In this document: piece after piece, positions 25,363 to 33,381 of the stretch
Numbering within the stretch: the stretch's first letter is position 1
Layout: every line of letters begins with the position of its first letter
NCBI GenBank assembly: GCA_015058655.1
Contig: SVBX01000023.1
Location: forward strand, 1-54,370
Origin: Pseudoselenomonas ruminantium
GTDB taxonomy: Bacteria; Bacillota; Negativicutes; Selenomonadales; Selenomonadaceae
Reading direction: 5' to 3'
DNA length: 54,370 bases
Program-made: the position numbers and the translations under genes
Notes under the pieces: generated by a model
Seen by the model: only the letters and a program-made list of their open reading frames with translations
The model's database searches: none
What the model was told of the DNA's origin: nothing

Positions 25363-26452
25363 GGTACAGAGAAAAGTCCGGGTGGAACTTGGCCCGGACA
25401 GCTACGAAATAATTATCGGCAGGAATCTCAACGCGGAATTGCAAGAATTCGTAAAGGGGGCAGGCTTTTCCTCAAAAGCCCTGCTGCTGACGGACAGCAA
25501 GGTAGGCCCGCTTTACGGGGAGAAAGTCTGCAACTGGCTGAAGGCGGCAGGCCTTGAGGCTGCTCTGGTCACCGTGCCAGCCGGGGAAAGCTCCAAGTCT
25601 TTGGGCGTGGCGGAAACTGTCTATACGGAGTGCATCAAGGCGGGCCTGGACAGGAAATCCCCTGTCTTTGCCTTGGGGGGCGGCGTAGTCGGAGACTTGG
25701 CGGGCTTTATCGCTTCGACCTATATGCGGGGCGTGCCCTTCGTGCAGCTGCCAACCAGCCTGCTTTCACAGGTGGACTCGAGTGTTGGCGGCAAGGTGGC
25801 GGTGAATCATGCTCTGGGGAAAAATCTGATTGGCGCCTTCTATCAGCCCAAAGCGGTCTTCATGGACTTGGAACTGATGAAGACCCTGCCGCCCCGGGAG
25901 ATTTCTACCGGCTTGGGCGAGGTGGTCAAGTACGGTCTTATCTACGACAAGGATTTCTTCGCCTATCTTGAGGGTCATGTTAAGGAAATCCTCTCCTTGG
26001 AGCAGGAGAGCCTTTCCTACATCATCGCCCGTTCCTGCGCCATCAAGGCGGCAGTGGTCAGCGAGGATGAGAAGGAGGCAGGGCTGCGTCGCATCCTGAA
26101 CTTCGGCCACACCATCGGTCATGCCATTGAGAAGGAGACGGGTTATGTCCGTTACAACCACGGCGAAGCCGTAGCCATCGGCATGGTGGGGGCGGTGCGC
26201 CTTTCCATCAGCTTGGGTTTGTTGCCGGAAGAAGTCCTGCCCCGCACGGAAAAACTGCTGCAGGCGCTGAACCTTCCCATCAGGGCAGAGGGCTGCACCG
26301 TGGACAAGATGTATGAGGACATCTTCCACGACAAAAAGACCGTAGGTGGCAAGGTGACCTGGGTGCTGATTGCGGCGGTGGGCAAGACTGTTTGCAAGAG
26401 CGATGTATCGGAAAAAGATGTCCGGGAAGCCATGGCTTATTGCCTGATATGA
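25355..26452 (+). CDS. aroB: 3-dehydroquinate synthase
   Basis: This 365-residue NAD- and zinc-dependent enzyme makes 3-dehydroquinate from DAHP. Visible are the nucleotide-binding GGGVVGDLAGF (about 109), PTSLLSQVDSSVGGKVAVNH (about 132) and the zinc ligands in E(VVKYG)..., LNFGHTIGHAIE (about 248) and YNHGEAVAIGM (about 267). Length is normal. It is the last gene of the aro operon; R1 and a terminator follow. Confidence 0.97.
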   Translation: MGEVQRKVRVELGPDSYEIIIGRNLNAELQEFVKGAGFSSKALLLTDSKVGPLYGEKVCNWLKAAGLEAALVTVPAGESSKSLGVAETVYTECIKAGLDRKSPVFALGGGVVGDLAGFIASTYMRGVPFVQLPTSLLSQVDSSVGGKVAVNHALGKNLIGAFYQPKAVFMDLELMKTLPPREISTGLGEVVKYGLIYDKDFFAYLEGHVKEILSLEQESLSYIIARSCAIKAAVVSEDEKEAGLRRILNFGHTIGHAIEKETGYVRYNHGEAVAIGMVGAVRLSISLGLLPEEVLPRTEKLLQALNLPIRAEGCTVDKMYEDIFHDKKTVGGKVTWVLIAAVGKTVCKSDVSEKDVREAMAYCLI

Positions 26453-26480
26453 CGAGTATGAGATGTCCCTCGCTTCCATA

Positions 26481-26521
26481 AGTGGGGACGGCAAGCTGCT
26501 GACAGGCGGCGAGTCAATATC
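26481..26521. repeat. Dispersed 41-bp repeat R1, copy 2
   Basis: It matches 77-117 at 35 of 41 positions. It lies between aroB and the terminator at 26569. Confidence 0.5.
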
Positions 26522-26568
26522 CATGCCTTACGATAACTGTCTCAAAGATTGCTACGGGTTGCCAAGAT

Positions 26569-26605
26569 AATAGCGTGCAGGGGTTACTGCGCACGCTATT
26601 TTTTA
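26569..26605 (+). terminator. Terminator after aroB
   Basis: The arms AATAGCGTGC and GCACGCTATT are followed by a run of T residues. Confidence 0.85.
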
Positions 26606-26698
26606 TGAGTCTGAAAATTTTTTATAGCGAAAAGGAAATAACATTTTCGAATAGAATATATAGCAAGGGTTATATGGAAATGACAGGGGGAATGTTTT

Positions 26699-28741
26699 AT
26701 GACAAGGGGTGTATTTCGAAGTATTCTCGCCGTGATCTTGGTGATGATGCTGGCTGTGCTCGCCGGGTGCTCGGATGACAAGCCGGCGGGAAAGGCTGCT
26801 TCGGCGGAGTTCAAGGATGCCTATGGCAAGGATGATACCTGGGTCATTCACTGGTATCTCTGCGGCACGGATCTGGAGTCCAGATTCGGCGCTGCGTCGG
26901 CAGACTTGGCGGAGCTGGAGAAGGTGAAGCTGCCGCCCAATGTGAAGGTGCTCATCGAGGCCGGCGGGGCCAAGAAGTGGCACAGCGACATCGGTGCCAA
27001 GGGCAAGACGGCGGTGCGCCTGCTTTACGACAATGAAGGCTTCCATGAACTGGGGAAAGTGAAGGGGGCCGACATGGGGAATCCTGCCACGCTGGAGGAT
27101 TTCCTGCGCTTCGGCAAAGAGAACTACGCAGCTGACCACCATATCTTCGTCTTCTGGGACCACGGCGGCGGCAGCATGAGCGGTGTCTGCTATGACGAAT
27201 TCTCGGAGCGTCCGCTTAGCCTCAACGATATCCGTCAGGCTTTCGATGCGGTGTACGAATCCTCCAAGGACAAGCCGCCCTTCGAGCTGATCGGCTTTGA
27301 CGCCTGCTTGATGGCTACTTACGAGACGGCCCACATGCTGGAGGGCCTGACCAAGTACATGGTGGGCTCCGAGGAAGTGGAGCCGGGCTGCGGCTGGTAC
27401 TATACCGGCTGGGTAGGGGCCCTGGCCAAGAATCCCGCCCTGGGGGGCAACGGCATTGGCAAGGCCATCTGCGACAGCTATGTAAAGGGCTGCGAGAAGG
27501 AGGATGTGGATGATTCCATCACCCTCTCCGTCATCGACATGAGCAAGATGCCTGCCCTGAAGGTGGCTTATGATGCCTTCGGCATTGAGGCGCTGGAGGC
27601 GGCGAAGAAGAACCCCAAGAAGTTCTTCTCTGCCTATGCCCGCAAGGCCAAGACCGCTGAGAACTATGGCGGCAATACCCGCAAGCAGGGCTTCACCAAC
27701 ATGGTGGACCTGGCAGACCTGGCCAAAGAGTCCAATAAGCAGCTGCCCAATTCCTACAAGCAGCTGGTGAAGGCCGTGGATGATGCGGTCATTTACAAGG
27801 TGACTAGCTATTACCGTGACCAGGGCAGCGGCATTTCCGGATTCCATTCCTATGATGGCGACAGGGATCATTTCGCCATGTATGCCAACCAGACCTCTGC
27901 TTCCCTGCCTCACAAGTATCTCTACCAGTACCTCCTTTACGGCAAGCTGCCTGAGGGCACTATAGACAACCTCAAGAAACAGCTGGCAGACGACAAGAAG
28001 GAATTGGAGGCCCAGAAGCAGATAGCCCAGCAGGCGACTCAGGCCAAGAGCAGCCCCGCCAAGGGCGTCTTTGATATCAAGGCGCTGGAGGATACCCCTG
28101 TGGGCGTTGACAAAGAGGGCTATGCTGAGGTGAAGCTGGCTGAGGATAAGCTTGATCTGGTCTCTGCCATCCAATGCAATCTGGTCAGCGTGGATGTGAA
28201 AAAGGATCTGATTCTCTACCTGGGCAGCGATGGCGACATCAAGGCTGACTGGGACAAGGGTATCTTCAAGGACAACTTCCAGGGCACCTGGCCCATGCTG
28301 GACGGCCATCCTGTCTATGTGGAAATCACCGCCATGGAAGATGACTATAACCTCTACTCCATTCCCGTCAAGCTGAACGGGGAGGAGTGCAATCTGCAGG
28401 TGACCTACAGCTTCAAGGACAACAGCTATACCATCTTGGGCGCCCGCCAGGGCCTGGACAGCCATGGCATGGCTGACAGGGAGCTGAAGAAGCTCAAGCA
28501 GGGCGACAAGATCACCACCATCCACTACGCCATGAGCATCAGTGGCAATGACGAAGAATTCCAGCCCGTGGAAGTGGAAACCTTCACCATTGGGGACAAG
28601 CCCCAGGTGAAGGATGAGGAGCTGGGAGACGGCAGCTATGGCTACCTCTTTGAGTTCCTTTCACCAAATGGGGACAGCGCTCTGTCCCAGATGGTGGAAT
28701 TTGTCCTGGACAAGGGGCAGATTACCGTCAATGCGCAGTAA
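26699..28741 (+). CDS. Clostripain-family (C11) cysteine peptidase lipoprotein
   Basis: The protein has 680 residues with a lipobox signal (AVLAGC, Cys near 23) and a C11 peptidase-like domain at about 45-440. The clan CD dyad is visible as His in FVFWDHGGGS (about 158) and Cys in IGFDACLMATYE (about 204). A coiled-coil linker (KKQLADDKKELEAQKQIAQQATQ, about 424-446) separates it from a C-terminal beta-rich region (about 460-680). It should be anchored in the envelope and may cut after basic residues, as clostripain does. AGGGGGAA precedes ATG 26699. It is a single-gene unit followed by repeats. Confidence 0.88.
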   Translation: MTRGVFRSILAVILVMMLAVLAGCSDDKPAGKAASAEFKDAYGKDDTWVIHWYLCGTDLESRFGAASADLAELEKVKLPPNVKVLIEAGGAKKWHSDIGAKGKTAVRLLYDNEGFHELGKVKGADMGNPATLEDFLRFGKENYAADHHIFVFWDHGGGSMSGVCYDEFSERPLSLNDIRQAFDAVYESSKDKPPFELIGFDACLMATYETAHMLEGLTKYMVGSEEVEPGCGWYYTGWVGALAKNPALGGNGIGKAICDSYVKGCEKEDVDDSITLSVIDMSKMPALKVAYDAFGIEALEAAKKNPKKFFSAYARKAKTAENYGGNTRKQGFTNMVDLADLAKESNKQLPNSYKQLVKAVDDAVIYKVTSYYRDQGSGISGFHSYDGDRDHFAMYANQTSASLPHKYLYQYLLYGKLPEGTIDNLKKQLADDKKELEAQKQIAQQATQAKSSPAKGVFDIKALEDTPVGVDKEGYAEVKLAEDKLDLVSAIQCNLVSVDVKKDLILYLGSDGDIKADWDKGIFKDNFQGTWPMLDGHPVYVEITAMEDDYNLYSIPVKLNGEECNLQVTYSFKDNSYTILGARQGLDSHGMADRELKKLKQGDKITTIHYAMSISGNDEEFQPVEVETFTIGDKPQVKDEELGDGSYGYLFEFLSPNGDSALSQMVEFVLDKGQITVNAQ

Positions 28742-28764
28742 GCTTGCTGTTGTTGCCAGTTTTT

Positions 28765-28819
28765 GGGTGTGTTGAAAAATGGCCGCTGCAGTGCGCTGGT
28801 GGAGTTCTTCGACACGCCC
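28765..28819. repeat. Short inverted repeat related to the MITE-like element
   Basis: The ends GGGTGTGTTGAAAAA and TTCTTCGACACGCCC are inverted copies of each other. They share the GGGCGTGTTGA terminal motif with the larger element that begins two bases downstream. Confidence 0.55.
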
Positions 28820-28821
28820 TA

Positions 28822-28983
28822 GGGCGTGTTGATTAAATGAGCTTGGCCCAGATTTGCGGGGATTGGCTGTCCATTGCTAGACGACAAACCGCAGGCATAG
28901 CGGTGCTATGTCGAGGATTTGTCAACGACGCAGGGACAGTCAAGATCCGTGAAGACGGGCTGAGTGAATTAATCAACACGCCC
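28822..28983. mobile_element. 162-bp MITE-like element with TA flanks, copy 1
   Basis: The terminal inverted repeats GGGCGTGTTGATTAA and TTAATCAACACGCCC are perfect over 15 bp, and the interior is also a long imperfect palindrome. TA dinucleotides flank both ends (28820-28821, 28984-28985), as left by Tc1/mariner-IS630-type transposition. No coding capacity. A second, diverged copy begins at 54216. Confidence 0.75.
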
Positions 28984-29034
28984 TAATGGCAATCAGATAA
29001 ATGTCAAGGGGTAAATAGAAGGGAGTAATCTAGT

Positions 29035-29988
29035 ATGGCATCTATGAAGGATGTGGCTCAGAAGGCAAAGGAATTCGCTCAGAAGAAAGCGGCAAAACTC
29101 TCCGAGTATCTGGCACCCAACGGGAAATACTATGAGCAGAACGATATCGACTACCTGCTCAACCAGGGCTATACCTTGAAGGATGCCTTGGAGTTCCTGG
29201 CCACCAGCGAGAAATATGCCAAGATGGCCTCCGGCAGGAAGGAATCCGGCCATAGCGGCAAGGTTTCCGGCAAAGGTTCCGGCAAGGGCTCTGGCGGCGG
29301 CAAAGGAGGAAGTGGCGGCAAGGGCGGTTCTGGCAGGATGGGCCGCGGTGCCAAACTGGCGGCCCTCACCGCTGCAGGTGGAGCTTCAGCGGCAGCAGCC
29401 AGGGAGGCCTATGCGAAATATCAGGAAACCGGCGATGTGACCTATCTCGATGAAGTCATCGAAGAGTATGAAGAGATAATCGAGTACGAGGAATACGAGT
29501 ACGAGGATTATGAGGACGAGTTCGACATTGACGACGATGATGAGTACGATGACGATGAGTACGACGACGATGACGATGATGACGAAGACTACGACGACGA
29601 TGATGAAGACGATGACGACGACGATGATGAAGACGATGATGAAGACGATGACGACGACGATGATGAAGATGATGACGAAGATGATGATGAAGATGACGAT
29701 GAAGATGATGACTATGATGACGATGACGACGAAGAAGACGACGAAGAAGACGATGATGACGATGATGACGATGATGACGATGAGGATGAAGAAGACGAGG
29801 ACGACGAAGAATATGATGAAGATGACGAAGATGTAGAGGACGAGGAAGAAGATTACGAAGAAGAGGAAGATGATTGCGAGGACTGCGAAGAAGAGGAGGA
29901 TTACGAAGAAGAGGACGACGGCGATTACGAGGAAGATGATGGCGGCTACGACGACGGCGATGACGGGGACTATGATGAAGAGGAATGA
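29035..29988 (+). CDS. Extremely acidic Asp/Glu-repeat protein, function unknown
   Basis: I do not recognise this 317-residue protein. Residues 1-65 form an ordinary, Lys/Ala-rich helical region (KDVAQKAKEFAQKKAAKLSEYL). Residues 66-105 are a Gly/Ser/Lys linker, 106-125 are Ala-rich, and 143-317 are almost entirely Asp, Glu and Tyr. No signal peptide or membrane helix is seen, so it is probably cytosolic. The acidic tail could bind calcium or other cations, or mimic nucleic acid. GAAGGGAG precedes ATG 29035. It lies 48 bases before the DUF6765-like gene in the same direction. Confidence 0.75.
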   Translation: MASMKDVAQKAKEFAQKKAAKLSEYLAPNGKYYEQNDIDYLLNQGYTLKDALEFLATSEKYAKMASGRKESGHSGKVSGKGSGKGSGGGKGGSGGKGGSGRMGRGAKLAALTAAGGASAAAAREAYAKYQETGDVTYLDEVIEEYEEIIEYEEYEYEDYEDEFDIDDDDEYDDDEYDDDDDDDEDYDDDDEDDDDDDDEDDDEDDDDDDDEDDDEDDDEDDDEDDDYDDDDDEEDDEEDDDDDDDDDDDEDEEDEDDEEYDEDDEDVEDEEEDYEEEEDDCEDCEEEEDYEEEDDGDYEEDDGGYDDGDDGDYDEEE

Positions 29989-30036
29989 TTGACACTTGTT
30001 CAGACAAGATTGACATATGATAAGGAGGGTCAAATC

Positions 30037-31188
30037 ATGGATTTGGATTACCATTACAGTGCCATGTATGTGCTTTCGCGCTGGGCGAAGTTCGGCAGCG
30101 CCAACTCTCAGATCATCGCTACCAGCTGCCAGCTGGTGGATGACAATTTTGACGAGAACCCCCTCTCTGACGCCGGCGAGGATGAAGAACTGGCCCGCGG
30201 CGTCACGGTGCGCTATTCCAGCCAGAATGTGGTGGGCAATGTGACTGGCAAGGGCAACAAGGAAATCTGGATTCCTTTCCACTTCCTGCCGGGACTGGAG
30301 GGGGAGACTGAGGAAGAGAAGCTGACCTGCAGGAAGAACAGTCCCCTGGCGCAGAAGCTGGCCGACCGCATCCTGGAAACCACCCTGGACAATTCCGACT
30401 TCGGCTTCAGGATTGGCATCGGCCTCCATGCCTATGCTGACACTTGGGCTTATCAGGGCTTCTCCGGCCTCAAGGACTCCATCAACACTGGCCAGCGCCA
30501 GCTCCTGTTCAAGGAAGCCTCCCGCATGGGCAAGGCAGTGGGGGATTTCGTAGAGGGCAATGAGACCCTGAAGAATATCACCAGCACCGTGACTGCACAG
30601 GCTTCCAGCCTGGGCAAGGCCATCGGCGACTTCGTGCAGGGCAATGAGACCATCAATAATCTGGCCGATACTGTGAACGCCCAGAAAGACCGCTTGGGCA
30701 AGGCCGCCGAGGATTTCGTGAAGGGCAACGAGACCCTGAGCAAAGTGGCCGACACCGTGGGGGAGGCTGCTGCGGGCTTCGATGCCAAGCGCCTCTGGTG
30801 GCGGAGCAAGGACGGTACGAAAAGTTGGGACGAGTTCCTGGAGGCTTCGGAAAAGACTTACCGCATCCTGCAGTCTGTGAGCTGCGAGCCTGTGACTGGC
30901 CTCACGGACAGGCAGAAGGAACTTCTCATGGACTGCTTTGAGAATATCCAGTCCGAGGATGCCGAGGAGCGCTACCATGAGTGGCTGAAGCGCATCCATG
31001 AGAACTTCTTCGAGATCGAGGACTTCGATGACAATGATGCCAGCGTGGAATACAGGCCCGGCACCATCCTGGGCGATGAGGATTTCCGCGGCCAGTTCTA
31101 CAAGGAGCTCAATGACCATTTTGATTGGGTGAGGAAGGAACTGGAAGCAGCCGGCCTGGATGTGCTGGAGAGCGAGCCGGTCTATTGA
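30037..31188 (+). CDS. DUF6765-like protein with three 28-residue repeats
   Basis: This 383-residue protein resembles the DUF6765 family: MDLDYHYSAMYVLSRWAKF at the start, CQLVDDN, IPFHFLPG and IGLHAYADTWAYQGFSG. The conserved His/Asp pattern recalls zinc-dependent phospholipase C/P1 nuclease folds, but catalysis is unproved. Residues 165-248 consist of three tandem 28-residue repeats, each beginning GKA-x2-DFV-x-GNET and predicted helical. AAGGAGGGT lies before ATG 30037. It sits between the acidic protein and a small membrane protein, probably one operon. Confidence 0.7.
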   Translation: MDLDYHYSAMYVLSRWAKFGSANSQIIATSCQLVDDNFDENPLSDAGEDEELARGVTVRYSSQNVVGNVTGKGNKEIWIPFHFLPGLEGETEEEKLTCRKNSPLAQKLADRILETTLDNSDFGFRIGIGLHAYADTWAYQGFSGLKDSINTGQRQLLFKEASRMGKAVGDFVEGNETLKNITSTVTAQASSLGKAIGDFVQGNETINNLADTVNAQKDRLGKAAEDFVKGNETLSKVADTVGEAAAGFDAKRLWWRSKDGTKSWDEFLEASEKTYRILQSVSCEPVTGLTDRQKELLMDCFENIQSEDAEERYHEWLKRIHENFFEIEDFDDNDASVEYRPGTILGDEDFRGQFYKELNDHFDWVRKELEAAGLDVLESEPVY

Positions 31189-31205
31189 TTAGGAAGGGAT
31201 AGCCA

Positions 31206-31505
31206 ATGAGTGGTTTGAAAAAGGCAGGCATAGGGGCAGTGGTGGTTTTGTTGCTGCTGTGCGGTGTCGCATATTTGTTCCTGGGTTCCCAGTACATCAC
31301 CAAGCGCATCGGCGGCACTACCACCATAGAGCTGCCCCAGGGCAAGAAGCTGGTGCCCTACACTGTGCAGTGGGAGCCAAACGGCAGCCATATCTGGTAC
31401 CTGACGGAAGATGCAGAGCCGGGATACACGCCCAAGTCGTATAATTTCCATGAGTCCAGCAATCTGGGCATACTGGAAGGGACGATTATCTTTCAGGAGA
31501 GATGA
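31206..31505 (+). CDS. Small single-helix membrane protein, function unknown
   Basis: This 99-residue protein has one N-terminal hydrophobic helix (AGIGAVVVLLLLCGVAYLFLG) followed by a small beta-rich soluble domain (GGTTTIELPQGKKLVPYTVQW, SHIWYLTEDAEPG). It is likely anchored in the membrane with the domain outside. The family is not recognised with confidence. It lies 17 bases after the DUF6765-like gene and is the last gene of that locus. Confidence 0.7.
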   Translation: MSGLKKAGIGAVVVLLLLCGVAYLFLGSQYITKRIGGTTTIELPQGKKLVPYTVQWEPNGSHIWYLTEDAEPGYTPKSYNFHESSNLGILEGTIIFQER

Positions 31506-31517
31506 GGAAAATTTTTC

Positions 31518-31546
31518 TTGAAACCCTCATATATTTTTGCTATACT
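31518..31546 (+). promoter_or_regulatory. rplS promoter
   Basis: TTGAAA (31518-31523) and TATACT (31541-31546) are separated by 17 bp. The 75-nt leader that follows has small hairpins (for example GGACGGTCC) and could be an L19 autoregulatory leader, which I could not confirm. Confidence 0.7.
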
Positions 31547-31625
31547 AGCAGGGTATGTGGACGGTCCTCTGAGTGAGCCGCTAGGGATGCTTGCCATGAA
31601 CGTCTAGTGTTAGGAGGAAATACAA

Positions 31626-31967
31626 ATGAACATCATCGAAACTCTTGAGAAAGAACAGCTTCGTTCCGACATCCCCGCTTTTGGCCCCGGTGACACTCTG
31701 CGCGTCCATGCAAAGATCGTCGAGGGTAACCGTGAGCGTATCCAGGTGTTCGAGGGCGTAGTTATCGGCCGTCAGGGCACCGGCGTGCGTGAGACCTTCA
31801 CCGTCCGTCGTATTTCCTACGGTATCGGCGTGGAGCGTATGTTCCCCGTCCATTCCCCGCGCATTGCAAAAATCGAGGTTGTCCGTCACGGTATCGTCCG
31901 TCGCGCCAAGCTCTACTATCTGCGCAACCTTACGGGTAAGGCTGCTCGTATCAAAGAGAAGCGCTAA
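31626..31967 (+). CDS. rplS: 50S ribosomal protein L19
   Basis: This 113-residue protein lies at the 30S-50S interface. The family is unmistakable: [45 protein letters not shown], then the signature [18 protein letters not shown] and the basic tail [28 protein letters not shown] precedes the ATG. It is flanked by its own promoter and a terminator, with lepB next, a common neighbour of rplS. Confidence 0.98.
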   Translation: MNIIETLEKEQLRSDIPAFGPGDTLRVHAKIVEGNRERIQVFEGVVIGRQGTGVRETFTVRRISYGIGVERMFPVHSPRIAKIEVVRHGIVRRAKLYYLRNLTGKAARIKEKR

Positions 31968-31978
31968 TCTGGCGCCGG

Positions 31979-32010
31979 ATAGGGACTGCCCCTGGGGCAG
32001 TCCCTATTTG
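31979..32010 (+). terminator. Terminator after rplS
   Basis: The 13-bp arms ATAGGGACTGCCC and GGGCAGTCCCTAT are followed by a short T-rich tail. The tail is weak, so partial read-through to lepB is possible. Confidence 0.7.
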
Positions 32011-32043
32011 TGTTATTGGCGTGGCTATTAAGGAGGAACATAC

Positions 32044-32565
32044 ATGAGTTCATTGGGAGAAGAAGTCAAAGACTGGCTGGTGTCCATAGTCGTAGCCGTA
32101 GTGCTGGCCTTCCTTATTCGCCAGTTCGTGGTGGAGCTTTACATCGTGGACGGCCCTTCCATGCGGCCCACCCTGCAGTCTCAGCAGCGCCTGGTGGTGA
32201 ACAAGTTCATCTACCGCTTCCGCGCGCCGGAGAAGGGTGAGATCCTGGTCTTCCAGTATCCCCGCGACCCCAGCCGCGACTTCATCAAGCGCGTGATTGC
32301 AGTTCCGGGGGATACGGTGGAGATAAAAGATGGCAGGGTGCTGGTGAATGACCAGGTCCTCAGCGAGGACTACATCCTGGAGAAGACCCGCGGTGATTAT
32401 CCCAAGTCCACCGTACCTCAGGGCACCGTGTTCGTCATGGGGGACAACCGCAACAATTCCGAGGACAGCCGCTTTGCAGATGTGGGCTTCGTGCCTGACG
32501 CCCTTATCAAGGGCAAGGCTGTACTGGTGTTCTGGCCGGTGGCAGACTTGAAGTCCCTGCCTTGA
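32044..32565 (+). CDS. lepB: Signal peptidase I
   Basis: This 173-residue membrane peptidase removes signal peptides from exported preproteins. One N-terminal helix (VSIVVAVVLAFLIRQFVV) is followed by the catalytic Ser in GPSMRPTL (near 40), the catalytic Lys in DFIKRVIAVPGD (near 84), and the box E motif MGDNRNNSEDSR near 137. The short single-helix form is typical of Gram-positive-type enzymes. AAGGAGG lies before ATG 32044. Confidence 0.96.
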   Translation: MSSLGEEVKDWLVSIVVAVVLAFLIRQFVVELYIVDGPSMRPTLQSQQRLVVNKFIYRFRAPEKGEILVFQYPRDPSRDFIKRVIAVPGDTVEIKDGRVLVNDQVLSEDYILEKTRGDYPKSTVPQGTVFVMGDNRNNSEDSRFADVGFVPDALIKGKAVLVFWPVADLKSLP

Positions 32566-32607
32566 TTGGTGGTTGAGAAACTTTTCATAAGGAAAAGAGG
32601 AATTGCC

Positions 32608-33363
32608 ATGAAATTCATTTCCTGGAATGTGAACGGCCTGCGGGCCTGCTTGAAGAAGGGCTTTATGGAGTCCTTCCGCCAGCTGGACGCGGATATCTTT
32701 GCCCTGCAGGAGACCAAGATGCAGCCTGACCAGGCCATCCTGGAGCTGCCGGGGTACCGCCAGTACTGGAACAGCGCCGAGAAGAAGGGCTACTCCGGCA
32801 CGGCGGTGTTTACCCGCCTTGAGCCGATGGCAGTCACCTATGGCCTGGGCATTGAGGAGCACGACCATGAGGGGCGGGTCATTACCCTTGAATTTGCGGA
32901 CTATTACTTCGTGACAGTTTATACGCCGAATTCCAAGCGGGAACTGGAGCGCCTTGACTACCGCATGGTATGGGAGGATGCTTTCCGTGCCTATCTCTTG
33001 GACTTGGACAGCAAAAAGCCCGTCATCGTCTGCGGTGACCTCAATGTGGCTCACAAGGAAATCGACCTGAAGAATCCCAAGACCAACCGCCGCAACGCGG
33101 GCTTCACCGATGAGGAAAGGGAGAAGTTCACGGAGCTGCTGGCTGCAGGCTTCACGGATACTTTCCGGGCCCTTTATCCTGATAAGGAAGGCATCTACAC
33201 CTGGTGGTCTTACCTGCGGAAGGCTCGGGAGACCAACGCCGGGTGGCGCATAGATTACTTCGTCACCTCGGAGCGCCTGCAAGGCTCTATCAAGGATGCC
33301 ACTATTCACAATGAGATTTTCGGCAGCGACCACTGCCCTGTGGGGCTGGAGCTGGCCCTTTGA
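32608..33363 (+). CDS. xth: Exodeoxyribonuclease III (AP endonuclease)
   Basis: This 251-residue enzyme of the ExoIII/Ape1 family repairs abasic sites and trims 3' ends. It contains [12 protein letters not shown] at the N-terminus, LQETKMQ (catalytic Glu near 34), [35 protein letters not shown] (near 147) and the C-terminal [14 protein letters not shown] 32608 follows AAAGAGGAA. It lies between lepB and prfC and may be co-transcribed with them. Confidence 0.95.
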   Translation: MKFISWNVNGLRACLKKGFMESFRQLDADIFALQETKMQPDQAILELPGYRQYWNSAEKKGYSGTAVFTRLEPMAVTYGLGIEEHDHEGRVITLEFADYYFVTVYTPNSKRELERLDYRMVWEDAFRAYLLDLDSKKPVIVCGDLNVAHKEIDLKNPKTNRRNAGFTDEEREKFTELLAAGFTDTFRALYPDKEGIYTWWSYLRKARETNAGWRIDYFVTSERLQGSIKDATIHNEIFGSDHCPVGLELAL

Positions 33364-33381
33364 TATTTTGGAGGTAAGACT

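Noticed and set aside
26603..28525. Open frame of 640 codons antisense to the clostripain-like gene
   Set aside because: The + strand protein has a lipobox and catalytic motifs; the antisense product has none.
28822..28983. CRISPR array or phage attachment site at the palindromic repeats
   Set aside because: There is no regular spacing of repeats and no cas or integrase gene; terminal inverted repeats with TA flanks fit a MITE-like element.
29386..31119. Minus-strand frame giving a Val/Ile-rich hydrophobic protein
   Set aside because: The hydrophobic run is simply the complement of Asp/Glu codons (GAY gives RTC); it would look like membrane segments by accident.
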